From Streptomyces pseudovenezuelae (lineage in GTDB: Bacteria; Actinomycetota; Actinomycetes; Streptomycetales; Streptomycetaceae), in contig NZ_JARXVH010000002.1 in NCBI RefSeq assembly GCF_029892565.1, positions 62,001 through 126,000 of the forward strand: a stretch of DNA of 64,000 bases, in the 5' to 3' direction. The stretch's first letter is position 1. Every line of letters begins with the position of its first letter. Both the position numbers and the translations under genes were made by a program. A model generated the notes under the pieces. The model had not been told where the DNA came from, ran no database searches, and saw only the letters and a program-made list of their open reading frames with translations. Shown here one piece after another: positions 50,540 to 58,367 of the stretch.

Positions 50540-51364
50540 GTGCCAGATCAGACAGTGGAACCGACCGAACTGCGCGCCGACTGCGGGCGGTGCTTCGGGC
50601 TGTGCTGTGTCGCGCTCCCCTTCACCGCCTCCACGGACTTCGCGATCGACAAGGAGGCCGGCAGCCCGTGCCCGAACCTGCGGGAGGACCACCGGTGCGG
50701 CATCCACGCCCGGCTGCGGCAGGAGGGGTTCAACGGCTGCACGGTCTACGACTGTTTCGGCGCCGGGCAGAAGGTCTCCCAGGTCACCTTCGGCGGGCGG
50801 GACTGGCGTGAAGGTTCGCGGGAGGACGCCCGGCGCATGTTCGACGTCTTTCCGGTCGTCCGGCAGCTGCACGAACTGCTCTGGTACCTCACCGAGGCGC
50901 AGACCCTCCCCGCCGCGCGCCCGATCCACGCCGATCTGCGGCTGCTGCTGGCGCGGACCGAGGAGCACACCCGCCGTACGCCGGAGGAGCTCGCCGCACT
51001 GGACGTGGGCGCGCACCGGCAGGAGGTCAACGTCCTCCTGCTGAAGACCAGCCAGCTGGTGCGGGCGGGCATCCGCGGCCGAAAGAAGGAGCGGCGGGGC
51101 GCGGACCTGATGGGCGCCCGGCTCAAGGGCACCGATCTGCGCGGCGCGAACCTTCGCGGCGCCTACCTCATCGCCGCCGACCTGACCGGTGCCGATCTGC
51201 GCCAGGCGGACATGATCGGTGCCGACCTGCGCGACGCCGACCTCACCGACGCGGACCTGACCGGCGCCTTCTTCCTCACCCAGCCCCAGGTCAACGCGGC
51301 CCGGGGGAGCGCGGGCACCCGGCTGCCGGACTCAGTCACCCGTCCCGTGCACTGGGCAACGTAG
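50540..51364 (+). CDS. YkgJ-like Cys-cluster protein fused to pentapeptide repeats
   Basis: 274 residues from GTG 50540. The N-terminal part has a Cys-rich cluster (CGRCFGLCC at about 15-23, then further Cys in SPCPNL, DHRCGIH, NGCTVYDC) like YkgJ-type zinc/iron-chelating proteins. A helical linker follows. The C-terminal part carries about ten pentapeptide repeats (LKGTDLRGANLRGAYLIAAD), a right-handed beta-helix. Combination is rare; function unknown. Divergent from tetR, so it may share its operator. Confidence 0.75.
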   Translation: MPDQTVEPTELRADCGRCFGLCCVALPFTASTDFAIDKEAGSPCPNLREDHRCGIHARLRQEGFNGCTVYDCFGAGQKVSQVTFGGRDWREGSREDARRMFDVFPVVRQLHELLWYLTEAQTLPAARPIHADLRLLLARTEEHTRRTPEELAALDVGAHRQEVNVLLLKTSQLVRAGIRGRKKERRGADLMGARLKGTDLRGANLRGAYLIAADLTGADLRQADMIGADLRDADLTDADLTGAFFLTQPQVNAARGSAGTRLPDSVTRPVHWAT

Positions 51365-52873
51365 GTCCTGCGACGGGGAGTTGTCCGGGGTCGGTGCGGC
51401 CGACGCGCTCGCCGTCCGTCGCTCCAGGCGCAGCCGCAGCCCGTCCGGCATCAGCGTCAGACGCTCGGTCACGCGCAGCCGGTATTCCGGGTCGGGCCGC
51501 AGCTCGTAGCGGCGCAGCAGCAGGCCGAGGACCAGCGTGGCCTCGTGCAGCGCGAACTGCCGCCCGATGCACGCCCGCGCGCCCGTCCCGAACGGTTTGA
51601 AGGTGTGCGGCGCCCGGGAGCGTACGGACTTCGGATCGAAGCGGTCGGGGTCGAAACGCTCGGCGTCCGCGCCCCACACCTCCGGATCGCGGTGCAGCAT
51701 CGCCGTGAGGACCAGCGCCCACGCGCCGCGCCGCATCGGATGGCCGCCCGCCAGCACCGTGTCCTCGCGGGCCTCCCGGGCGTAGGCCGGCGCCGTCGGC
51801 CACAGCCGCAACGCCTCGTCCAACACCCGCCGCACATAACGCAACTTGGCCACCTGGTCGTACCCCGGCACCTCGGCATCGCCCCAGACACCGTCCACCT
51901 CGGCCCGTGCCCGGGCCGCCACCTCGGGGTGCAGGGAGAGATAGTGCAGGGCGAAGGAGAGCGCGCCCGAGGTCGTCTCGTGCCCGGCCACCAGGAACGT
52001 GATGACCTGCCGGCGGACGTTTTCCGCGGACAGCCGCTCGCCGGTCTCCGAATGGGCCGTCTCCAGCATCCGGTCGAGCAGGTCACCGCCACCGTCGGCG
52101 CTCGACGCACGCCGGGCCCGGACCAACTCGTCGACCGTGCGGTTGAGATACGAGATGTCGGCCGCGTTGCGCCGCGAGGCGCCCCGCAGCAGGTACGGAG
52201 CCAGCGGCGAGGGCACGGTGTTGAGCCGTTGCGCGTAGGTGAGCGTGCCCACCATCGCGGAGACGAAGGGGTGCGGTCGAGAGCGCTCGAAGGACCCGAA
52301 GTCGTGCCCGAACCCGGTGCGCGCGATGGTCTCCAGCGTCAGCTTCGTCATGTCGCCGGGCACGTCCACCGCCCGCCCCGCCGTCCGCTCGCGGTCCCAG
52401 TGGTCGGTGAGCCGCCCGGCCACCGCCAGCATCATCGGGTGGTAGGCCTCCATGGCCTCCCGGCTGAAACCCGGCGCCAGGACGTCGTGCGCCAACTGCC
52501 AGTTCGGCTCGTGGTTGTACGCCGTGAACAGCCCGTCGCCGGCCACCGGCCGCAGATTGGCGACCCCCAGACCGACATGCTTGGCGAAGCGTGACTCGTC
52601 CGCCATGTCGGCCGCGGGCTCCGCGCCCCACACGAACACGAACTCCTTGCCGAACGCCTTGCGCCGGAACACCGGGCCCAACTGGGCGCCGTAGCGCAGG
52701 GTGTCCTGCAGCGGAGTGCGCCGACTGGCGCCGATCACGTCGCCGAGGAAGGGGACCCGGTGCGGGGGATGCGGGATGCGCTGCAGCTCCGGCCAGCCCT
52801 GTTCGGCGCTGCGGAAACCCCTCGGGAGTCCGTTCCCGCCCGTCGGCCTCGTCTCCGTGTCCGTCTCCGCCAT
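51332..52873 (-). CDS. Cytochrome P450, CYP102 (BM3)-like heme domain without reductase
   Basis: 513 residues from ATG 52873, with GGGAGA upstream. I-helix VAGHETTSGALSF (about residue 296-307), E353-x-x-R356 in DEALRLWPTAP, and heme-ligand loop FKPFGTGARACIG with C435. The strong BM3-like signature GRQFALHEATLVLGLLLRRY follows, but the chain ends after a short tail (SPSQDLRCPVHGTGD) with no FMN/FAD reductase. It would need external redox partners. A divergent TetR gene 108 bp away resembles the BM3-repressor layout. Likely fatty-acid or related hydroxylation. Its 3' end overlaps the pentapeptide gene by 33 bp. Confidence 0.88.
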   Translation of the reverse strand: MAETDTETRPTGGNGLPRGFRSAEQGWPELQRIPHPPHRVPFLGDVIGASRRTPLQDTLRYGAQLGPVFRRKAFGKEFVFVWGAEPAADMADESRFAKHVGLGVANLRPVAGDGLFTAYNHEPNWQLAHDVLAPGFSREAMEAYHPMMLAVAGRLTDHWDRERTAGRAVDVPGDMTKLTLETIARTGFGHDFGSFERSRPHPFVSAMVGTLTYAQRLNTVPSPLAPYLLRGASRRNAADISYLNRTVDELVRARRASSADGGGDLLDRMLETAHSETGERLSAENVRRQVITFLVAGHETTSGALSFALHYLSLHPEVAARARAEVDGVWGDAEVPGYDQVAKLRYVRRVLDEALRLWPTAPAYAREAREDTVLAGGHPMRRGAWALVLTAMLHRDPEVWGADAERFDPDRFDPKSVRSRAPHTFKPFGTGARACIGRQFALHEATLVLGLLLRRYELRPDPEYRLRVTERLTLMPDGLRLRLERRTASASAAPTPDNSPSQDLRCPVHGTGD

Positions 52874-52981
52874 GACGTGATCTCCCTTGATCCAGCGGCA
52901 GGTTGAGCATGTTGTACGTGGGTTCAATAGCGTGATTCAGTTTGATCCCCTTGTTGAACTCGCGTCAAGTAAAGTGCGGGG

Positions 52982-53587
52982 ATGGCTGCGAACCAGGGCG
53001 AGCGCACGCGCCGCCGGCTCAGCACCGAGGCGCGCCGGGAGCAGCTGCTGTCGGTCGGTGCGCGGCTGTTCTCGGAGAGTCCGTACGACGAGGTGTGGAT
53101 CGAGCAGGTCGCCGAGATCGCCGGGGTGTCGCGCGGGCTGCTGTACCACTACTTCCCGACGAAACGGGACTTCTTCGCGGCGGTCGTCGAGCGCGAGAGC
53201 GAGCGCATGCTGCACATGACGGCGGCCGTCCCCGGGGCCCCGGTGCGCGAGCAGCTCACCGCCGGGCTCGACACGTATCTGACGTACGTGGAGGCGCACG
53301 CCCACGGCTTCCGTGCTTTCCACCGTGCCGACGCGGCAGGTGACCAGGCCGTGCGGCGCGTCTACCAGCGGGCGTTGGGAGTTCAGGAGCGTCAGATCCT
53401 GCTGGCGCTCGCCGCGGATCCGGAGTTCGGTCCGCTCTTCGAGGAGCGCCCTGACGTCCGTCTCGCGGTCCGTGGCTGGCTGGCCTTCACGACCGCCGTG
53501 TGCCTGGAGTGGCTGCGTGGCGGGGAGTTGACGCGGGAGCAGGTGCGGGACCTGTGTGCCCGGGCCTTGCTGGGAGTCATCGCCTGA
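52982..53587 (+). CDS. TetR-family repressor, probable regulator of the P450
   Basis: 201 residues. HTH WIEQVAEIAGVSRGLLYHYF and PTKRDFFAAVVERE, the TetR subgroup with the GLLYHYF recognition helix, which differs from the other TetRs here. The ligand domain is helical. Directly divergent to the BM3-like P450 gene, the usual location of P450/fatty-acid repressors. The intergenic region has no obvious long palindrome. Confidence 0.85.
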   Translation: MAANQGERTRRRLSTEARREQLLSVGARLFSESPYDEVWIEQVAEIAGVSRGLLYHYFPTKRDFFAAVVERESERMLHMTAAVPGAPVREQLTAGLDTYLTYVEAHAHGFRAFHRADAAGDQAVRRVYQRALGVQERQILLALAADPEFGPLFEERPDVRLAVRGWLAFTTAVCLEWLRGGELTREQVRDLCARALLGVIA

Positions 53588-53669
53588 AAGGAATCGCCTG
53601 AAAGGAATCGCCCTGGGGGACGCGCCGAGTGCGCCCCCATGGTTGGCGTGTGCCTGGATCTTCGGTAAG

Positions 53670-53688
53670 TTAGGCAAGGCTTACCTAA
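53670..53688. promoter_or_regulatory. DmdR/IdeR-type iron box TTAGGCAAGGCTTACCTAA
   Basis: Nineteen bases matching the DtxR-family consensus TTAGGTTAGGCTAACCTAA at all but a few central positions. Ends 11 bp before the DUF2470 start and overlaps its Shine-Dalgarno sequence AAGGAGG. Iron-bound DmdR1 would block transcription when iron is sufficient. Confidence 0.85.
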
Positions 53689-53699
53689 GGAGGTTCGGA

Positions 53700-54425
53700 A
53701 TGGGTGACAGCCAGGCCTGGACGGCCGCGCCCCCCGCCGCGGAACGCGCCCGCTCGGTGCTCGCTGCCGCGTGGTCCTGCGCGGTGACCGGAGAGGGCGG
53801 CCGTGAGGAGTTCGTCGGCGCGCACACCGTGACCGACAACGGCCGGGTGCTGGTGCAGGTGCCCGAGGACAGCGCGCTCAACGCCGCGGCGATCTGCGCA
53901 CCCCGCGGAGAGCCGTCCGCCGTCCTGGAGTTCGCCGACGTCGCGCCCGTCCCGGTCCGCAACCGTATCCGGGCCAGGCTCTGGCTCGCCGGGTACTTCG
54001 TCCCCGAGGACGGCCAACTCGCCTTCCAGGCAACGCGCGTGGTGCTGCGCCCGCCGTCCGGCGCGGTCGTCGTCGCCCTCGACGAGTTCGCCGCCGCCGC
54101 GCCCGACCCGCTCGCCACCGCCGAGGCCCGGCTCCTGACGCACCTCGCCGACTGCCACGCCGACGCCGTCGAGCGGCTCACCCGGCTCGTCGACCACGAC
54201 AGCCTGCACGGCGCGGTCCGCGTCCAGCCCCTCGCGGTGGACCGGCAGGGACTGACGCTGCGCATCGAGCGCAACCGCACCCATGGCGACGTACGACTGC
54301 CGTTCCACAAGCCCGCCGACGACGTCGGGCAGCTCACCGAGCGCATGCACGTGCTGCTCACGCAGGCCAGCAGCGCGTCCTGCCAGCGCCCGCTACAGCG
54401 GCAGCGCACAGACGGCGACGGGTGA
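53700..54425 (+). CDS. DUF2470-domain protein (HugZ/heme-oxygenase-like accessory)
   Basis: 241 residues from ATG 53700, six bases after AAGGAGG. The C-terminal ~90 residues match DUF2470: LLTHLADCHADAVERLTRLV and a strand-turn with VQPLAVDRQGLTLRI. DUF2470 is found attached to HugZ-like split-barrel proteins involved in heme degradation; the N-terminal ~130 residues here look like such a barrel. The iron box at its start strongly suggests a role in iron or heme acquisition. Its last 33 bases overlap the convergent lactonase gene. Confidence 0.8.
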   Translation: MGDSQAWTAAPPAAERARSVLAAAWSCAVTGEGGREEFVGAHTVTDNGRVLVQVPEDSALNAAAICAPRGEPSAVLEFADVAPVPVRNRIRARLWLAGYFVPEDGQLAFQATRVVLRPPSGAVVVALDEFAAAAPDPLATAEARLLTHLADCHADAVERLTRLVDHDSLHGAVRVQPLAVDRQGLTLRIERNRTHGDVRLPFHKPADDVGQLTERMHVLLTQASSASCQRPLQRQRTDGDG

Positions 54426-55625
54426 GGCGAACGGCTCGCCCGTGAGCCGGAGTTCACCGCTGTCCTCGGCCACCTGGAAGACGCTGACGGTGCCGGACTT
54501 CTGGTTCGCGGTGAACAGCAGCGTCCCGTCGGGGGAGAAGGCGATCTGCCGCGGGAAGTCGCCGGACACCGGGACCGTGTCGAGCAGCCTCAGCCGCGCG
54601 CCGTCGGCCTCCACGGCGTAGCGCGCCAGGCTGTTGTGGCCGCGGTTGGCCAGGTAGGCGTAGGCGCCGTTCGGCGTGACCAGGATCTGGGCCGGGTAGT
54701 TGGTGCCCGAACCCGAGCCGGTGGACTGCGGTTCACCGATCGTCAGGCGGCCGGTCGACGGGGTGTAGGCACAGACCGCGATCGTGTCGTCGACCTCGTT
54801 CGCCAAGTAGGCGTACCGCCCGCCGGGGTGGAAGGCCAGATGGCGCGGACCGGCGCCCGGGCGGGTCTGCGCGCGGGACGTCTCGGTGAGGCGGCCGGCG
54901 CCCTCGTCCAGTCGGTAGGTGTAGACGGTGTCGGTGCCCAGGTCGACGGCGAGCACATGTCCGCCGTCCGGGCTGGTGGCGAACTGGTGGGCGTGCGGGC
55001 CCTGTTGGCCCGGTCCGGGCGCTGGGCTGGAGTGCGTGACCAGGTCGGTGCGCTCGCCGAGCGCGCCCGAGGCGTCGATCGGGTGCACGGCCACGCTGCC
55101 GGAGGTGTAGTTCGCGCTCAGTAGCCATTTGCCGCTCGGGTGCACGGAGAGGTGGCAGGGGCCCGCCCCGCCGGTGCTGCGGCTGCCCAGGACCTTGCGG
55201 TCGGCGAGGCGCACGGCGGTCACGGCGCCGTCCTCGCGCTCGTTCACCGCGTAGAGGGTGCTGCCGTCGGGGTGCACCGCGAGATACGACGGGTCGCCGA
55301 CGCCGGTGATCGTGCCCGTGCCGGTGATCTTTCCGGTCGCGGAGTCGTAGGTGGCGAGGCCGATGCCCTTGCCGCCTCCGTCGACTGAGGTGTAGGTGCC
55401 GAGGTAGAGAGGTCGGGGGCCCACGGGTTCCCGCGTGGGCCGCTGACCGGTGGCGGGGTGCTCCTTCGGGGCCACCGCCTGGTCGGGAGCCGTCGTGGAG
55501 GACGTAGGCGTGGATCTGGGCGGGGCCGGCGCGGGCAGCGCCGTCACGGCGGCCGTGCCCGCGAGCGCGCTCATGAAGCGGCGCCTGTTCCAGCCGCTGC
55601 CCGTCGCTCCTGTCCCACTGCTCAT
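54393..55625 (-). CDS. Tat-exported lactonase, 6-phosphogluconolactonase (Pgl) beta-propeller family
   Basis: 410 residues with a twin-arginine leader NRRRFMSALAG and a following Ala/Pro/Thr-rich spacer. From ~70 on it is a seven-bladed propeller of the lactonase family: LYLGTYTSVDGGGKGIGLAT, PSYLAVHPDGSTLYAVNERE, GPCHLSVHPSGKWLLSANYT and GPRHLAFHPGGRYAYLANEV recur as blade repeats. Secreted or cell-wall enzyme acting on sugar lactones. Substrate unknown. Confidence 0.9.
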   Translation of the reverse strand: MSSGTGATGSGWNRRRFMSALAGTAAVTALPAPAPPRSTPTSSTTAPDQAVAPKEHPATGQRPTREPVGPRPLYLGTYTSVDGGGKGIGLATYDSATGKITGTGTITGVGDPSYLAVHPDGSTLYAVNEREDGAVTAVRLADRKVLGSRSTGGAGPCHLSVHPSGKWLLSANYTSGSVAVHPIDASGALGERTDLVTHSSPAPGPGQQGPHAHQFATSPDGGHVLAVDLGTDTVYTYRLDEGAGRLTETSRAQTRPGAGPRHLAFHPGGRYAYLANEVDDTIAVCAYTPSTGRLTIGEPQSTGSGSGTNYPAQILVTPNGAYAYLANRGHNSLARYAVEADGARLRLLDTVPVSGDFPRQIAFSPDGTLLFTANQKSGTVSVFQVAEDSGELRLTGEPFASPVAVCALPL

Positions 55626-55704
55626 GTCCGCACCTCAGGTGATCGGTCGCCCCGGTCGTGACAGCCACCTTGACGTGGACCACCCGGCGGACGCAAGAAC
55701 GGCA

Positions 55705-55733
55705 CCGGGCGTTGCGCGGAGTGCAACGCCCGG
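55705..55733. terminator. Strong hairpin terminator CCGGGCGTTGC / GCAACGCCCGG
   Basis: Eleven-bp perfect stem with a 7-nt loop, 60 bp beyond the minus-strand stop at 55793. Probable intrinsic terminator for that transcript. Confidence 0.75.
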
Positions 55734-55792
55734 CCGTGCCTTGCGAAACGCCGTGCCTTGCGGAAGAGCCGTGTCCTGTGAAACGCCGTGCC
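55733..55792. repeat. Short tandem repeat GCCGTGYCYTGYGRAA, 3.5 copies
   Basis: Copies at 55733-55749, 55750-55767, 55768-55784 and a partial copy at 55785 follow the terminator stem up to the gene's stop. Mini-satellite of 17-18 bp in the 3' flank. Confidence 0.75.
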
Positions 55793-56875
55793 CTACCAGT
55801 CGCCGTCCTCGACCGGCTTGCCCGATGCGTCACCCAGTGGCTTGACCTGGTGCGGGGTGGGCGGCGCCCAGGGCTCGTGGTCGTCGCCGAGCCACTCGCC
55901 GACCGGCTGTACGCCCTCCAGGGTGTCCGTGGGGGCGAGATCGTGCGCGTCCTGGTCGTAGTAGTCGTACCAAGGCAGCCCCGCGCGCGTGTACGCCGCC
56001 CGGTCCACCGGTGACGGCGGGGGCGCCTCGCCGGTGATGCGGCGCCACTCCGGCGGCGTCACCAGATGGACGAAGACGCGCCCGGCGGGCTCCTCGGTCC
56101 AGTCCGTGAGCGGCCGGTCGTCCGTGTAGACCTCCTGCCGCATCGAGCCGCCGACGCCCAGGCCCATCGCCGCGGTGGCCTGCCGCCGTGCCGCCACCGG
56201 GACCGGCCCGCCACTCGGTGCGGGCGGGGCCGACATGGGCATCGCCGCGCCGTAACCCCCGGCCGCCATGGGCATCGCCGCGCCGTAGCCCCCGGCCGCC
56301 ATGGGCATCGCCCGCGCCCGCTCCGCCCGGCGCCGCTCTTCCGCCCGCCACTCGGCCAGCTCCCGTTCCCTGAGCGGGAAGGACTGCAGCTGTACGCCGC
56401 CCCAGACCTCCTCGCCGGTGACCTGGCCCTCGACGGTCGCGCCCAGGCCCAGCGGCACCGCCACGAACTGGCGGACCGTGCCCTTGCCCGAGTTGATGCC
56501 GTCCAGCCAGGGCTGGCGGGGCAGCACCACGTAGTTCTGCGGCTTCCGGGCCAGCCGGTCGCTCCACGGCTTCCCGGAGACCGCGCACACCTTGCCCACC
56601 CCGACCTGCAGGGCGGCCGGCTCCGTCGTCCCGCCGAAGCTCAGCCACATCGCCTCACGCAGATACACCGGCAGCATCACACCGCCGCGCGCACGCCACT
56701 CCTCGGGCACCGTGTCGGGGAAGTCGGCGACCCGTCGGACCGGGAACTCGCCGAGCCCCGGCGGCAGCGGGTGAGTGCCCGTCTCGGGCAGCCGCAGGGT
56801 ACGGATGAACCGCACAGCCACTCCGCCTGGCAGCCGCAGTGTGTTCCCGTCGATCCGCACGGTGCTGTCGGTCAT
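55793..56875 (-). CDS. Conserved actinobacterial protein of unknown function with Met/Ala/Gly-rich repeats
   Basis: 360 residues from ATG 56875 (the longer frame starts at 56959 but has a less typical beginning). No catalytic domain recognised. The N-terminal ~180 residues are probably folded. Residues ~190-215 carry an 11-residue repeat (AMPMAAGGYGA twice, then AMPMS) encoded by 33-bp tandem DNA repeats at 56235-56312. The C-terminal ~120 residues are Trp/Asp/Pro-rich (WYDYYDQDAHD, VGEWLGDDHEPW). Possibly a structural or cell-envelope-associated cytosolic protein; no signal peptide. Confidence 0.6.
   Translation of the reverse strand: MTDSTVRIDGNTLRLPGGVAVRFIRTLRLPETGTHPLPPGLGEFPVRRVADFPDTVPEEWRARGGVMLPVYLREAMWLSFGGTTEPAALQVGVGKVCAVSGKPWSDRLARKPQNYVVLPRQPWLDGINSGKGTVRQFVAVPLGLGATVEGQVTGEEVWGGVQLQSFPLRERELAEWRAEERRRAERARAMPMAAGGYGAAMPMAAGGYGAAMPMSAPPAPSGGPVPVAARRQATAAMGLGVGGSMRQEVYTDDRPLTDWTEEPAGRVFVHLVTPPEWRRITGEAPPPSPVDRAAYTRAGLPWYDYYDQDAHDLAPTDTLEGVQPVGEWLGDDHEPWAPPTPHQVKPLGDASGKPVEDGDW
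56235..56312. repeat. 33-bp in-frame tandem repeat (2.4 copies) inside the preceding gene
   Basis: Plus-strand units beginning ATGGGCATCGCCGCGCCGTA at 56235, 56268 and (partial) 56301, differing at one base. Each unit adds 11 residues, so copy number could vary between strains without breaking the frame. Confidence 0.85.
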
Positions 56876-56930
56876 CCGCCCGCCCCCTCGTAGCCGGTGC
56901 CGGAAACGTACGTCGCCCCCGGTGACTTCG

Positions 56931-58202
56931 TCACCTAGAACGACGGGGGGTGTCGCCACGGTTCCGGCGCAGGGCGTCCGGGACCCGCGGCAGGTCGGAA
57001 TCGTGAAGGGCTTCCTGCAGCCGGGTCAGCCGCGGCATGCGCTCGCGCTGCTCCTGGGAGACGCGGTCCAGCTCCTCCAGGAGCCGGCGCGAGCGGTGCT
57101 CGGTGTCCAGCTCGTCGAGGGTGCGGTTGACCTCGGTCAGCACGGCCCCGTACAGCTGCCAGGTGCGGGCGTCGCGCTGGACCTCCTCCAGGAGCAGCAG
57201 GGCCAGCTTGTCTCGGGTGGCCGCGGCCTGGCGCAGCTCGGCGGCGAGCCGGGCCTCCGCCGACTCCGCGCTCATGCTGACGTCGGCGGTGACAAGGACG
57301 GCGAAGCTGACCACGGCGTCGGCGACCTCCGACAGCAGCCGCTCCACCACGCTCCCCGTCTCGGCCGGGAACAGCGGCTCGGGGTCGCGCTCCTTCGCCA
57401 GGTCGGTGAAGGTGCGCGCCAGCACGCGCAGCACCACCGTGCAGATCTCCAGCGTGTCCAGCCCCGTCCGCAGCACCACCCGGTGCAGCAGCCCCTCACG
57501 CACGCGTGGATTGAGCCGCAGGCTGTCCTCGGCCTGCCGCAGCGCCGCGTCCACGTCGATGATGTCGTGGTCGAGCCGGCGCGCCTCGTGCAGCCGCTGG
57601 GTCGCGTGTTCCACCGGCGTACGCCCCGCGGCCTCCTCGCCCATCCGCAGCATCAGCCGCCGCACCCGCCGGGCCAGCCCCTCGATCGACTCGCCCGCCT
57701 CCTCCACCCACACCGGTGGTGCGAGGAGCAGATTGCAGCCGAGCCCTACGACCGCGCCGATCAGCGTCTCCACCACCCGCGCCCAAGCCGTGTCCCCGAC
57801 GGTCGTCACCCCGAGCACCAGCATCGCGCTGATCGCCACCTCGGGCACGTACTCGTTGACCCGCACCAGCCGTCCCACGACCAGTGAGGCCAGGATCAGC
57901 AGCGCGAGACTCCACCAGGTCAGGCCCACCAGGAGGCTGAAGGCGATGGCCACCAGCACACCGGCCACCACGGCGTTCACACGCCGGATGCCATTGGTGA
58001 GCGTGGCGTACAGGGTGACCTGGACGACCAGCAGGGCCGTCAGGGGAGCGGTGAGCGGCGCCGGCTCGGGGCTCAGACGCAGGGCGACGACGTAGGCCAC
58101 CGTCGCCGCGACCGCCGATCGCAGCGTCTGCACGACCACAGGGTCCCTACGTCGCTTCACGAAGCGCACGAGGGACGACCTCCACTCACGTACATCACGC
58201 AT
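56931..58202 (-). CDS. FUSC-family/aromatic-acid-exporter-like membrane protein
   Basis: 423 residues. Basic N-terminus, then four to six hydrophobic helices within about 25-170 (VVQTLRSAVAATVAYVVALR, TALLVVQVTLYATLTNGI, AISAMLVLGVTTVGDTAWARVV). The rest is a long helical, charged cytoplasmic domain with coiled-coil character. Arylesterase/FUSC-type exporters remove aromatic acids. In actinobacteria such proteins are often of unknown substrate. Separate from its neighbours by short gaps. Confidence 0.8.
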   Translation of the reverse strand: MRDVREWRSSLVRFVKRRRDPVVVQTLRSAVAATVAYVVALRLSPEPAPLTAPLTALLVVQVTLYATLTNGIRRVNAVVAGVLVAIAFSLLVGLTWWSLALLILASLVVGRLVRVNEYVPEVAISAMLVLGVTTVGDTAWARVVETLIGAVVGLGCNLLLAPPVWVEEAGESIEGLARRVRRLMLRMGEEAAGRTPVEHATQRLHEARRLDHDIIDVDAALRQAEDSLRLNPRVREGLLHRVVLRTGLDTLEICTVVLRVLARTFTDLAKERDPEPLFPAETGSVVERLLSEVADAVVSFAVLVTADVSMSAESAEARLAAELRQAAATRDKLALLLLEEVQRDARTWQLYGAVLTEVNRTLDELDTEHRSRRLLEELDRVSQEQRERMPRLTRLQEALHDSDLPRVPDALRRNRGDTPRRSR

Positions 58203-58367
58203 CCTCGGGCCCTTCCCCTTCTACCTTCGCATCGAACCCGTCACCGAGGCCGGACATCGAAGATCGTGAGCGGAGGAAAACCCCCGACGCGACCCCGTGG
58301 TTGTCCGCACCTCACGACGGAGGACTGCCGGATGGTCGACGCCGGGCCGTCCCGGGAGCCTTGGATC

